From CAVYHJ01 sp963768165 [NCBI: uncultured bacterium] (lineage in GTDB: Bacteria; UBP4; UBA4092): a stretch of DNA of 64,000 bases. Location of the stretch: contig CAVYHJ010000002.1 in NCBI GenBank assembly GCA_963768165.1, positions 1 to 64,000 of the forward strand. The letters are read 5' to 3'. Shown here piece by piece: positions 16,962-26,117 of this stretch (within the stretch, counting starts at the first letter, position 1; every line of letters starts with the position of its first letter). The translations under genes were made by a program, and so were the position numbers. Under the pieces are notes generated by a model. The model worked only from the letters and a program-made list of their open reading frames with translations, was not told where the DNA came from and made no database searches.

Positions 16962-19808
16962 TTATGAAGCTTTAAGAACACGTTTCAAATATTGTCCTGT
17001 AGATGTCTTTGCATTCTGCGCGAGTTTTTCGGGAGAGCCTTCGGCAATGATGTAACCGCCTTCTTCGCCGCCTTCAGGACCGAGATCAATGATATAATCG
17101 GCGGTTTTGATGACATCCAGATTATGTTCTATGACCAAAACTGTATTGCCAGAATCTACCAAACGATTGAGGACATCCAACAAGCGTTTCACATCATCAA
17201 AATGCAACCCTGTTGTCGGTTCGTCAAGCAAGTAAAGAGTGCGTCCGGTGGAACGTCTGGATAATTCGGTTGCCAGTTTAATACGCTGCGCTTCTCCGCC
17301 AGAGAGTGTGGTTGCGCTCTGTCCCAATTCAATGTACCCAAGCCCGACATCCACCAGCGTATCCATATAGCGTTTAATGTGCGGGACATTTGTGAAGAAT
17401 CCCTGTGCCTCTTCTACCGTCATGCGGAGGACGTCCGAAATATTCTTCCCCTTGTATAGGATTTCCAACGTTTCTTTATTAAACCGTTGTCCCTTACATA
17501 CTTCACAGGTAACATACACATCCGGCAGAAAGTGCATTTCAATTTTAATAGTTCCATCCCCCTGACAATTTTCACAACGTCCTCCTTTGACATTAAAACT
17601 AAATCGTCCGGGCTGATATCCCCGCGCTCGCGCTTCCGGCACAGAGGAAAACAAATTTCTAATATCTGTAAAAACGCCAGTATACGTGGCAGGATTTGAG
17701 CGCGGCGTCCGTCCAATGGGTGCCTGGCTAATATCAATCACTTTATCAATATATTCTAAGCCATTTACCCGATCATGTTTTCCAGGCCGGTGTCTCGCAC
17801 CAAAAAAGAAGTTGGATAATTTCTGATAGAGAATATCATTAATCAAAGTAGATTTCCCGGAACCTGAGACTCCAGTTATGGCAATAAATGTCCCCAGAGG
17901 GAATCTAGCAGTAATATTTTTTAAATTGTTTTCCCGACACCCAATCACTTCCAACCAATTGCCATTGCCTTTGCGCCGTTCTCTAGGAATCTCAATTTTC
18001 TTTTTCCCGGACAAATATTGCCCGGTAATGGATTTTGGCAATTTCATAATTTTATCGGGAGTCCCTTCCGCCACGACATACCCGCCGTGTTTCCCCGCGC
18101 CCGGCCCCAAATCCACAATCCAATCGGCTAATCTCATGGTTTCTTCATCATGTTCGACGACCAATACAGTATTGCCCAAATCCCGTAGAGCACAGAGGGT
18201 ATCCAGCAATCTCCTATTATCGCGCTGATGCAATCCAATACTTGGTTCATCCAAAATATAAAGGACACCTACCAATTGGGAACCAATCTGGGTTGCTAGC
18301 CGAATTCTCTGCCCTTCCCCACCCGACAGGGTAGCGGCTGACCGATCCAAGGTTATATAATCCAGCCCCACATTTATCATAAAATTCAACCGGCTCTTAA
18401 TTTCTTTCAAGACCCGTTCGGCAATAGAATTTTCCCGGTCACTCAAGGGAAGTGTATCAAAAAACTGAATCGCTTTCTTGACGGAGAGTTCCGTAGATTG
18501 TTTGATATTTTTATCACCCACGGTCACCGCCAATGATTCCGGTCTTAACCTGCCGCCTTTGCATTCCGGGCAAGGACGTTCCGCCATGAAGGAATAAATT
18601 TCATTGCGAACGAAATCCGCATTGGTTTCTGCAAACCGGCGCTGTAAATGCGGAATAACACCCTCAAAGTCATTGTTCCAATAGCGTTTCCCGCGATTCG
18701 CCACATCGGAATCCCCATCCTTGCCATAGAGTATGATTTTCTTCTCTCGGGCAGTGAGAGTCTTCCAAGGCATATCTTTATGAATGCCAAAATTGTCACA
18801 AACCTCTCCTAAAATTCGATAATAATATCCGCCCAATCCCGTATTTCCACCCGAATAATAGGCGGCAACTTTATTCCATGGGACAATTGCACCTTCCTGG
18901 ATGGACTTGTTCGGGTCCGGCACGATCATTTCAGGGTCAAGTTCTGTGTTGGTTCCCAAGCCATGACAAACCGGACAGGCTCCATGCGGGCTATTAAATG
19001 AAAACATACGGGGCGCCAACTCTTCGAAAGAAATCCCGCAATCCACGCAGGCAAAATGTTCGGAGAAAACCAAGTCTTTATTTTTCTCATCCGGCAGATT
19101 AATATAGGCAATGCCGTTCCCCAGATGGAGTGCCGTTTCTACGGAATCTGCGAGACGTTTACGAATATCCCCTTTTGCCATCAAGCGGTCTACGACGACA
19201 TCAATATTGTGTTTCTTATATTTATCGAGCTTTATATCATCGGTAACATCATGTATCTCGCCATTCACTCGAATACGCACATAACCTTGCCGTTGAATAT
19301 CCTCGAATAACTTTTTATACTCCCCTTTACGACCGCGAATCATGGGGGCTAGGACGATAAATTTTGTTCCTTCTTTTAGAGTCATCAACTGGTCAATGAT
19401 TTGAGAAGCGGACTGTTGTTGGATTTCTTTCCCGCATTTATAACAATGGGGATGTCCGATACGCGCATAGAGCAACCGTAAGTAATCATAAATCTCCGTG
19501 ACCGTGCCTACGGTTGAGCGGGGATTTTTACTGACGGATTTTTGTTCAATGCTGATTGCCGGGGACAATCCTTCGATAAATTCCACATCGGGTTTTTCCA
19601 TCTGTTCCAAAAACTGGCGGGCATAGGCGGACAAGGACTCCACATACCTGCGCTGACCTTCTGCGTAAATAGTGTCAAACGCCAAGGACGATTTTCCTGA
19701 ACCGGATAGACCGGTAATGACTACCAGTTTATCGCGGGGGATGGTAAGATCAATATTTTTGAGATTATGTTCACGGGCACCTTTAATGATAATTTTATTT
19801 TTCGACAT
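16962..19808 (-). CDS. uvrA: Excinuclease ABC subunit A
   Basis: Full-length (948 residues) damage-recognition ATPase of nucleotide excision repair. Visible: N-terminal Walker [14 protein letters not shown]...CPVC zinc module, [14 protein letters not shown] signature and [15 protein letters not shown]; second half Walker [14 protein letters not shown]...CEVC zinc module, [15 protein letters not shown] and [15 protein letters not shown]. The C terminus is intact. A TATAAT-like box on the minus strand (19889-19894) and two palindromic repeats lie in its upstream region. Confidence 0.97.
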   Translation of the reverse strand: MSKNKIIIKGAREHNLKNIDLTIPRDKLVVITGLSGSGKSSLAFDTIYAEGQRRYVESLSAYARQFLEQMEKPDVEFIEGLSPAISIEQKSVSKNPRSTVGTVTEIYDYLRLLYARIGHPHCYKCGKEIQQQSASQIIDQLMTLKEGTKFIVLAPMIRGRKGEYKKLFEDIQRQGYVRIRVNGEIHDVTDDIKLDKYKKHNIDVVVDRLMAKGDIRKRLADSVETALHLGNGIAYINLPDEKNKDLVFSEHFACVDCGISFEELAPRMFSFNSPHGACPVCHGLGTNTELDPEMIVPDPNKSIQEGAIVPWNKVAAYYSGGNTGLGGYYYRILGEVCDNFGIHKDMPWKTLTAREKKIILYGKDGDSDVANRGKRYWNNDFEGVIPHLQRRFAETNADFVRNEIYSFMAERPCPECKGGRLRPESLAVTVGDKNIKQSTELSVKKAIQFFDTLPLSDRENSIAERVLKEIKSRLNFMINVGLDYITLDRSAATLSGGEGQRIRLATQIGSQLVGVLYILDEPSIGLHQRDNRRLLDTLCALRDLGNTVLVVEHDEETMRLADWIVDLGPGAGKHGGYVVAEGTPDKIMKLPKSITGQYLSGKKKIEIPRERRKGNGNWLEVIGCRENNLKNITARFPLGTFIAITGVSGSGKSTLINDILYQKLSNFFFGARHRPGKHDRVNGLEYIDKVIDISQAPIGRTPRSNPATYTGVFTDIRNLFSSVPEARARGYQPGRFSFNVKGGRCENCQGDGTIKIEMHFLPDVYVTCEVCKGQRFNKETLEILYKGKNISDVLRMTVEEAQGFFTNVPHIKRYMDTLVDVGLGYIELGQSATTLSGGEAQRIKLATELSRRSTGRTLYLLDEPTTGLHFDDVKRLLDVLNRLVDSGNTVLVIEHNLDVIKTADYIIDLGPEGGEEGGYIIAEGSPEKLAQNAKTSTGQYLKRVLKAS

Positions 19809-19829
19809 AAAAAACCGTCCAAAGGATCT

Positions 19830-19862
19830 GCGTCGGGAATGAGTTCTTTCCTTTCCCGATGC
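19830..19862. repeat. GCGTCGGGAA...TTCCCGATGC palindromic repeat, copy 1
   Basis: Ten-base arms (one mismatch) enclose a 13-base loop region ending in TTTC. The copy at 19954-19986 differs by a single base. It sits in the uvrA leader, just upstream of the start. Confidence 0.75.
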
Positions 19863-19953
19863 TAATTAAGAAATTTGGGTAAACAAATATTATACTCCAT
19901 TTTCGCCTTACGTGTGGGATGACCTCCCCATCTCCCCTACAATAAATTCGTCT

Positions 19954-19986
19954 GCGTCGGGAATGAGTTCTTTCCTTTCCCGACGC
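19954..19986. repeat. GCGTCGGGAA...TTCCCGACGC palindromic repeat, copy 2
   Basis: Perfect 10-base arms, same orientation and loop as copy 1. Related copies lie at 47905-47939 and 49962-49996, and half-copies end the intergenic elements of the ankyrin cluster. Confidence 0.75.
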
Positions 19987-19992
19987 CTTTGT

Positions 19993-19998
19993 TATAAT
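19993..19998 (+). promoter_or_regulatory. Perfect TATAAT -10 box ten bases before an ATG
   Basis: TATAAT ends ten bases before the start codon at 20008, which would place the transcript start within a few bases of the ATG. The -35 position falls in the palindromic repeat and is poor. No Shine-Dalgarno is visible, so the mRNA may be leaderless. Confidence 0.45.
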
Positions 19999-20007
19999 TA
20001 ATCATCT

Positions 20008-20835
20008 ATGTTTATCCTGGATTATCCCAATCCTGAAATATACAACGAGAGAGATTATCCTTTACGGGAACTTTATCTTTATCAAGGGAATCAATGTAAC
20101 CGTCATTGTGCTTTTTGTACGGTATTTGGCCAAATGAATGGTTGGTTGGAGCCTTATAATGAAGATATATTGGACTATGCCCTGAAACTTATCTCGTCCG
20201 ATGGCCATATTAAATTCTATGGGGGAGAACCCAGTCTCAATGTAAAGAATCAAAGAGAATCTATCAGTTATTTGCGGGAAAAGGGATTCAATGGCCGCAT
20301 TACTCTCTTTACGAATGGTGTTGAATTCACAAAACTCCAGGAAATTTTAAATATGGATAGCCAAATCACTCTTGCACTGAATTATTCCATATTTCACGGA
20401 AGAGAAACACACGGACTTTCTCCATCCATTAAACAGAAAATCCTGGATTACCAATCCCAATTCCCCAACCGAATCTATCTGGGACATGCCGATTTGATTC
20501 CCGCCGGGCGGGGATCAGAGAATAAATCGACAGATAATGAGACTCCGCATTTTGATTTACGCTGTCCCCGTTGTTTCCCCGTATTGACCAGCCGGGGAGA
20601 AATCCGCGCCTGTCCCTTTAATGTGGAAATCCAATCGGTCTATCATTTCCTGGGAGATATCACCGACTCGCCTAATGATGTCATCATGCATTACCGCCTA
20701 TTTAGGGATTGGATTGAATCAGCTATTAGTTCCTTTGTAAATCTGACCGGCAGATTCCCCTGTGATTATTGTCTTGAATACGCGGCACAAGCCCCTTTTC
20801 TATCCGCCAGAGATAGGAAGAAGTTGTGGGGATAA
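20008..20835 (+). CDS. Radical SAM protein with extra C-terminal cysteines
   Basis: The 275-residue protein has QCNRHCAFC (CxxxCxxC, about residues 30-38) for the SAM-binding [4Fe-4S] cluster and FYGGEPSLN for SAM. The C-terminal half has CPRC, RACPFN and CDYC, which resemble SPASM/Twitch auxiliary cluster ligands. The substrate cannot be predicted; family members modify peptides or make cofactors. No small precursor-peptide gene is apparent next to it. It may be translated from a leaderless mRNA (see the -10 box). Confidence 0.8.
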   Translation: MFILDYPNPEIYNERDYPLRELYLYQGNQCNRHCAFCTVFGQMNGWLEPYNEDILDYALKLISSDGHIKFYGGEPSLNVKNQRESISYLREKGFNGRITLFTNGVEFTKLQEILNMDSQITLALNYSIFHGRETHGLSPSIKQKILDYQSQFPNRIYLGHADLIPAGRGSENKSTDNETPHFDLRCPRCFPVLTSRGEIRACPFNVEIQSVYHFLGDITDSPNDVIMHYRLFRDWIESAISSFVNLTGRFPCDYCLEYAAQAPFLSARDRKKLWG

Positions 20836-20870
20836 AGGTGTGTTGTTCTACTTTTTCCTATCCATTGGCA

Positions 20871-21878
20871 TTAATATTCAATTTTATCAAACATGGCTAC
20901 GGCTTCAGGATAGGAAATCCCAAAAAGTCGTTGGAAGTACGTCGCCTCTTCCGACAAGGTCAATTTCTCTCCCTGTTTCCACATTTCTTTATATTCCTTT
21001 TCTGACGGAGGCTCATTTTGCTTGATTGGCCATTCATTGATTTCCTTAGCCAAACAACCTCGTGGAGGAATAAAATTCAAAGATCCGAAAGCTAAATTTT
21101 CATTGACACTAATTTTTAGTACTTGCAAAGTTCTGGTTCTAGGTTTGCCCGATTGACTGCCAGTTTCGTTAGATTTAAACTCTATTTTCATCGGGAGCCA
21201 AATATCATTCCCAAAATCACGCAAATCCAAATAATCATTTTCTATAACAACATCTTCTTTGTAAAAGCGTTGAAAACGCACCGGGGTATATCCGTGTTTC
21301 CAATCAATCCAGTATCGAAACCTAAATGTACTTCCCGATGGAATATTCTTATCTTGTAAATTTGAAAATAAAATGACCACACATTCCCTTCCATCAACCT
21401 TCTCTACTTTTTCAATAGAAATATCTTTAAATTTCTGTAATAATTTACTTAAAGGAAATAATAACCCGAACACTTGATTATTAACATAGGGAGTAGTGAT
21501 AATTAAATTTAGTTTGAAATTAAGTGGGATTTGGGGGCTGGTTATTTCAAAAGTATTCCGGGAAGGCTGCCAAAAACCACCGGTTGAATCAATGAGATTG
21601 ACTGTCCGTATCATATGCAAATGCTGTAATCCGGGATTATTTTTCGTACTGTTAATGCTTTGCAAGGTCTCATAGACATATCCTTCCGAACTCATGGCAA
21701 ACAAATCCAAGTGTATGTTGAAATAATAGTCACTTTGATACATAACTTTCAAATCATGAATCGCCTGTTCCCGCTTTTCCAATCCTTGCAGAATTTGGTC
21801 TACAGTAGGTTGGCTGTAAACAGGATTTAAAAAACCGCTAAAAACCAGCAAAAGAACCAATTTGTTAAGTTTAGTCAT
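20871..21878 (-). CDS. LolA-fold (outer-membrane lipoprotein-sorting-like) secreted protein
   Basis: The 335-residue protein has a signal peptide (NKLVLLLVFSGFLNPVYS). VDQILQGLEKREQAIHDLKVMYQ is the typical N-terminal segment of LolA-like proteins, followed by alternating strands; RFRYWIDWKHGYTPVRFQRF and GNDIWLPMKIEF match the later part of the fold. Members bind lipid or lipoprotein in the periplasm, but many such long forms are uncharacterised. Residues SEEATYFQRLFGISYPEAVA form a helical tail. Single gene. Confidence 0.65.
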   Translation of the reverse strand: MTKLNKLVLLLVFSGFLNPVYSQPTVDQILQGLEKREQAIHDLKVMYQSDYYFNIHLDLFAMSSEGYVYETLQSINSTKNNPGLQHLHMIRTVNLIDSTGGFWQPSRNTFEITSPQIPLNFKLNLIITTPYVNNQVFGLLFPLSKLLQKFKDISIEKVEKVDGRECVVILFSNLQDKNIPSGSTFRFRYWIDWKHGYTPVRFQRFYKEDVVIENDYLDLRDFGNDIWLPMKIEFKSNETGSQSGKPRTRTLQVLKISVNENLAFGSLNFIPPRGCLAKEINEWPIKQNEPPSEKEYKEMWKQGEKLTLSEEATYFQRLFGISYPEAVAMFDKIEY

Positions 21879-22245
21879 GATATAATCTCCTTGTCTGTAT
21901 ATGACGAATTATACACCCAAAAGGTTTATTCATCTAAATCATCAAATCCTACAGCAGTGGGATAAGCTCCAAGAGCACTCAAATTCCCGATGTATGAATA
22001 GTTCCCCTTTATCAGAAGCGAAGGGGACCCGGAATTGCTTTTAGCAACTCCGGGTACACTCCAGTACTGATTCGATATTTAAAGGGTTTTTGCGTGCAGG
22101 AATTACTACTCTCTAAGTCCTGACGAAGAGAGAAGATTCATCATATATTGAAAGACACGAGAGCATTTTTGATAAAGCATAATCAAAACCATAGAAAATA
22201 TGGGAAATATAAAGCGATGGGTAATTGATTTTAGTGGGATTATAC
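21879..22245. other. Gene-free interval upstream of the IS1380-type element
   Basis: No gene is seen. It holds the promoter region of the LolA-like gene and a hairpin with 6-base ACCCGG/CCGGGT arms extended by AATTGC/GCAACT (22028-22056). Minus-strand open frames here continue into the transposase and are shadows. Confidence 0.5.
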
Positions 22246-23850
22246 TTGTTAAAACCCCAAAACCGAGATAGGAATGTAAGGAATAAAAGAAAGCCTCGAT
22301 GGTATAATGTTTTTGCGAAAAAACGATACTCACCCAACGGGTGAGAACCAAGGAGGCTTGAGAGAGATGATAGCACAAGAAAAAGTAGAATATAAACTGG
22401 GAGGGACACAGGAGAGTTTGACAGGACATGCGGGGTTAGGATTGTTTTATGAAACGGCCGTACGCTTAGGGATAGTGGAGAGTGTGCGGGAGCATTTTCC
22501 GGTACCGGGATCGAATCGAGGGTATGCGCCGGAACAGTATGTCTTTCCATTGGTCCTGATGTTCTGTGGAGGAGGAAAACATCTGGAGGATATTCGAGAG
22601 CTTCAGCGGGATGCGGGATTAGTGCATCTATGCGGGTGGAAACAAATCCCCACCTCGGATGCGATCCGTCTGTGGCTACGACGAGAGACATGGATACCCG
22701 CTTTAAAGGCGGTGAATGAGGCGTTAGCCGGGAAGGTCATTGCGAAGAGTTCCTGGAAAGAATTTACCTTGGATGTGGATGCCACCTTGATTCAAAGTGA
22801 GAAAGAGGGAACGCCGTGGACCTATGCGGGTTTTCCTGGATATTCAGCCCTGCTGGGCTATTTGGCGGAATTGGATCTATGTGTCACCGCCGATTACCGC
22901 CCAGGGAATACTTCCCCGGCAGTAGGGATTCTAGAACAGATTCAGAGAACCCGAACTTTATTGAAGCGCCGGAAGAAGAAGCTGGGGGCTTTCCGCAGTG
23001 ACTCCGCCGCCTATCGCTCAGAGATTCTCAATTACTGTGAGACCGAACAGATTACTTTTAGTATTACCGCGGATTTGGATTCGGCGGTGCGAGCCACCCT
23101 TGCCGCCATTCCCGAGGAGGACTGGAAACCGCTCTTGAATGAACAAAACCAACCGACGGGTCGAGAGTATGCTGTCACGGTGCATTGCATGGAGAAGACG
23201 CCCCAGTCGTTTACTCTGGTGGTGCAACGTTGGGTCAATCCCCAACCGGAGTTATTTGATTCTTCCCGGTATCTCTACCATGCCCTTGCAACCAATCAAA
23301 CCCAGCAGACCGGAGTGCAGATGATCGCCTTTCATCGTCAGCGGGGACAGTCGGAGAATTATCATAAAGAAATCAAGAATGGGTTTGGGATGGAGTATGT
23401 TCCCTGTCAGGATTTCACCGCCAATGCCGTCTTTTTTCATTTGGGGGTGTTGGCCTACAATCTCACCATCGCCATCAAGCGCTTGATTCTGGGGAAGGGC
23501 TGGTGGGGAAAAACCATTGCCACCTTGCGTTGGGAACTCCTAGGGATTGCCGGTAAGGTGGTACGGCATGCACGAGAAACCCTCCTCAAAATTCCCATTC
23601 CCTACTTACACTTGTTTCAACGATTCCGTCAACGCTTGCAATCGGTCTGAATAACCGACTAATTCGCTTTCACTATTCTCAATGACACTACCCCTCTGTC
23701 CCCAATTGCCCAAGAGTGATGTTTGAATCATCTTTTTATCCTCTCAGCGTGTTAAGGAAGAGAGAATAACCCGTTTTCTAACGGAGTTACACTCTTTAGA
23801 ACAGTCCTTTCATGATTTCAATTCTCTATTTCGGTTTTTGGGGTTAAAAC
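22246..23850 (+). mobile_element. Complete IS1380-type insertion sequence (ends approximate)
   Basis: Imperfect inverted repeats of about 25 bases bound the transposase gene: the left begins GTTAAAACCCCAAAACCGAG (22246), and the right is the complement near 23824-23848 (CTATTTCGGTTTTTGGGG...). The ~1.6-kb size fits the family. I could not confirm a target duplication, so the true ends may lie a few bases farther out. A CTCACCC/GGGTGAG hairpin sits in the transposase leader at 22329-22345. Confidence 0.65.
22367..23650 (+). CDS. IS1380-family transposase
   Basis: DDE-type transposase of about 427 residues, seemingly intact. Family landmarks: LDVDATLIQSEKEGTPWTY (first Asp), FRSDSAAYRSEILNYC (second Asp) and RGQSENYHKEIKNGFGMEYV (Glu), with AVFFHLGVLAYNLTIAIKRL near the C terminus. 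The frame opens at 22307, but AAGGAGG at 22350-22356 lies ten bases before the ATG at 22367, which I take as the start. Its G+C-richer codon use contrasts with neighbours, in keeping with recent arrival. Confidence 0.92.
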   Translation: MIAQEKVEYKLGGTQESLTGHAGLGLFYETAVRLGIVESVREHFPVPGSNRGYAPEQYVFPLVLMFCGGGKHLEDIRELQRDAGLVHLCGWKQIPTSDAIRLWLRRETWIPALKAVNEALAGKVIAKSSWKEFTLDVDATLIQSEKEGTPWTYAGFPGYSALLGYLAELDLCVTADYRPGNTSPAVGILEQIQRTRTLLKRRKKKLGAFRSDSAAYRSEILNYCETEQITFSITADLDSAVRATLAAIPEEDWKPLLNEQNQPTGREYAVTVHCMEKTPQSFTLVVQRWVNPQPELFDSSRYLYHALATNQTQQTGVQMIAFHRQRGQSENYHKEIKNGFGMEYVPCQDFTANAVFFHLGVLAYNLTIAIKRLILGKGWWGKTIATLRWELLGIAGKVVRHARETLLKIPIPYLHLFQRFRQRLQSV

Positions 23851-23903
23851 GGTCTAATTGAGTGAGTGTGCGTGGTATGGTAGAATATTGCCTTTGTTAA
23901 TCA

Positions 23904-23920
23904 GGTCGGGAAATCCGACC
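23904..23920 (+). repeat. GGTCGG/CCGACC hairpin in a 5' leader
   Basis: Six-base arms enclose GAAAT, 28 bases upstream of the oxidoreductase ATG and downstream of a TAGAAT box near 23881. No T-tract follows, so it is probably a leader structure or a short member of the TCGGGA repeat family. Confidence 0.45.
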
Positions 23921-23947
23921 ATAATATGAATTGTTGAGGTAAAAATA

Positions 23948-24985
23948 ATGAGCATCATGTCAAAAGTGAATGTCGGAATTATCGGGACGGGAGGAATTGC
24001 CAAAAACCATGTCCTCGGTTATCAGAAAGCATCGCAGGCAAATGTCGTCGCGGTATGTGATAACGATAAAGCGAAAGCAATTCGTTTTGCACGGGAACAT
24101 AAAATTCCCCAAGTGTATAGCGATTATAACGAGATGCTAGCGAAGGAAAGTTTGGACGCGGTGAGTGTGTGTGTCCCGAATTTCCTGCATGGCCCCATCA
24201 GTGTCTCCGCGTTAAATTCCAAAATCCATGTACTTTGCGAAAAACCCATTGCCCACACCGTAAAAGACGCCGAGAAAATGGTTGCGGCTTCCAAGAAAAA
24301 TAAGAAATTCTTAATGATTGGGTATCACAATCGGTTCCGCGGGGAAGCACAAGTATTAAAACGGTATATTGACACAGGGGTGTTGGGTGAAATTTATTAC
24401 GCCAAGACGGCGTATATGCGCAGAGTAGGAATTCCCGGATGGGGAGGGTGGTTTACCTTGAAAGAAAAATCCGGCGGGGGACCGTTGATTGATATCGGCG
24501 TACATGTCCTCGACCTTACTTTATACATGATGGGATTCCCGGAACCGAAATCCGTGGTTGCATCAACTTATGCCAAATTTGGCCCGCGAGGATTGGGATT
24601 TTGGGGCAAGCCCGTCAAAATGGATGTGGAAGATTTGGGAACTGGTTTTATAAAATTCAAAAACGGTGCTACGCTAACGTTGGAATGCAGTTGGGCATCC
24701 AATATGTCCGCAGGTGAGGACTCTTATGTCCGTTTATACGGAACAGAGGGAGGAGCCATCCTTGACCCACCGACCATCTTTGCCAATAAAAACGGGCTTT
24801 TGACCGACACCAAATTGCATTATGAAAAAACAGAAGCGTATAATTTGGAAGTGGCTCATTTCATTGATTCTATAGTAAACAATAAAATACCCATATCGAC
24901 CGGCGAACAAGGGTTGCTAACCTTGCGAATTCTCGATGCCATGTATCGTTCCGCAAATTCGGATAAGCAGGTCTTTCTAAAATAA
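23948..24985 (+). CDS. Gfo/Idh/MocA-family oxidoreductase
   Basis: NAD(P)-dependent sugar or inositol dehydrogenase-like enzyme, 345 residues. Rossmann motif VGIIGTGGIAKNHV (about 9-22); EKPIAHTVKDAEKM contains the conserved EKP; GGGPLIDIGVHVLDLTLYMMG holds the conserved D...H of the catalytic site. The C-terminal half is the GFO_IDH_MocA_C sheet. The substrate is unknown. It directly follows the IS element and its promoter region borders the IS right end. Confidence 0.9.
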   Translation: MSIMSKVNVGIIGTGGIAKNHVLGYQKASQANVVAVCDNDKAKAIRFAREHKIPQVYSDYNEMLAKESLDAVSVCVPNFLHGPISVSALNSKIHVLCEKPIAHTVKDAEKMVAASKKNKKFLMIGYHNRFRGEAQVLKRYIDTGVLGEIYYAKTAYMRRVGIPGWGGWFTLKEKSGGGPLIDIGVHVLDLTLYMMGFPEPKSVVASTYAKFGPRGLGFWGKPVKMDVEDLGTGFIKFKNGATLTLECSWASNMSAGEDSYVRLYGTEGGAILDPPTIFANKNGLLTDTKLHYEKTEAYNLEVAHFIDSIVNNKIPISTGEQGLLTLRILDAMYRSANSDKQVFLK

Positions 24986-25118
24986 TTTAAAATTAGAAAC
25001 TTTCAATTTTGGACTTTAGAGTTTAAACCTTTGTTTTTCTGTTGACAATAAATGAATAACGTGTTTTACTCCTAGCCAATGTTATTTATAGTTTCACGAA
25101 TGCCTGTTGAGGTTGAAC

Positions 25119-26036
25119 ATGCTTGAAATCAACAGTCCCCTAGAAATTGAAAAACAACATATACGGTTTCTATATGCATCGGCAGTAATCTTCTGCCTGG
25201 TAACCGTCGTTATCTTTTATTTTTCCAAAGAAAATTGGGTTGAGCAGCGTTCTCTATTGGATTTATATTATTTCCCGGTGTTAATTGCAGCGGTCTCTCT
25301 GGGATGGCGCTGGGGACTTTTTTACGGGATGTCAGCGACCTTTCTTTCAATCATCTTACGTTTTGTCATACCCCGCGCTATGGGAGAACAAAGTGAACTC
25401 ATCAACGCCGTTTTTATCAACCGAACCATTTTATTGAATTTCATTGCGTTGGGATGCGGGTATCTTGCTGACCGAGAACGCAGCGCATCTGCGCAACTTA
25501 GAGAATTGGCGACTCTCGATAGTCTCACCAATCTTTATAACCACCGGGAATTCGTCCGACGATTGAATGAAGAAATTGCCCGCGCGAAAAGATATAAACA
25601 CTCCTTTTGCCTACTCATCGTAGACTTGGATGATTTTAAACTAATAAACGATGCCCACGGACATCAAGCGGGAAATCAGGTACTAAAAAAGATTGCCGAG
25701 ATTATCCGCAACAGCGTGCAGAATGTGGATTGTGTAGCGCGGTATGGCGGGGATGAAATAGCCATTATCGGAAGAGTAAACGACATTCAAGGGTCCCAAA
25801 TATTGGCGGAGCGGTTACGCATGACTATAGAAAAGACGGAGATTTCTTTAAGCTCCGGAAAAGTAGTACAGTTTACTGTCAGTATTGGCGTATCGAATTA
25901 TCCTCATGATTATGACACGATGGAATCCATGATATCCGCTGCTGATAAAGCATTGCATACCGCCAAAATGCTAGGGCAGAATTACGCCATGCTCTTCTCC
26001 AATCTCGGTGCTGTAGCACAACCCACAAAACAATAA
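25119..26036 (+). CDS. Membrane GGDEF-domain protein (putative diguanylate cyclase)
   Basis: About 305 residues. The N-terminal part holds four or so membrane helices (FLYASAVIFCLVTVVIFYF, YYFPVLIAAVSLGWRWGLFY, FLSIILRFVIP, ILLNFIALGCGYLAD), resembling a DUF4118-like sensor. The GGDEF domain starts at TLDSLTNLYNHREF and has LIVDLDDFKLINDAHGHQAG and ARYGGDEIAII: the active loop reads GGDEI, with the catalytic acidic residues kept. It would make cyclic di-GMP from GTP. TTG at 25107 is in frame, but TTGAGG serves as ribosome site for the ATG at 25119. Confidence 0.85.
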   Translation: MLEINSPLEIEKQHIRFLYASAVIFCLVTVVIFYFSKENWVEQRSLLDLYYFPVLIAAVSLGWRWGLFYGMSATFLSIILRFVIPRAMGEQSELINAVFINRTILLNFIALGCGYLADRERSASAQLRELATLDSLTNLYNHREFVRRLNEEIARAKRYKHSFCLLIVDLDDFKLINDAHGHQAGNQVLKKIAEIIRNSVQNVDCVARYGGDEIAIIGRVNDIQGSQILAERLRMTIEKTEISLSSGKVVQFTVSIGVSNYPHDYDTMESMISAADKALHTAKMLGQNYAMLFSNLGAVAQPTKQ

Positions 26037-26117
26037 AATCTTATTTGATTTTCGTCTATTCTCAATAAATCTTAAATTTTATTTTTTTAAATTATTAATA
26101 TGTTATGATTTTGGACT

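Noticed and set aside
20008-20835. RiPP maturase with a precursor peptide
   Set aside because: Although the radical SAM protein has SPASM-like cysteines, no small precursor gene with a ribosome site was found beside it.
22113-22691. Minus-strand open frame of about 190 codons
   Set aside because: It is antisense to the IS1380 transposase and its leader, has no family features, and reflects the codon bias of the opposite strand.
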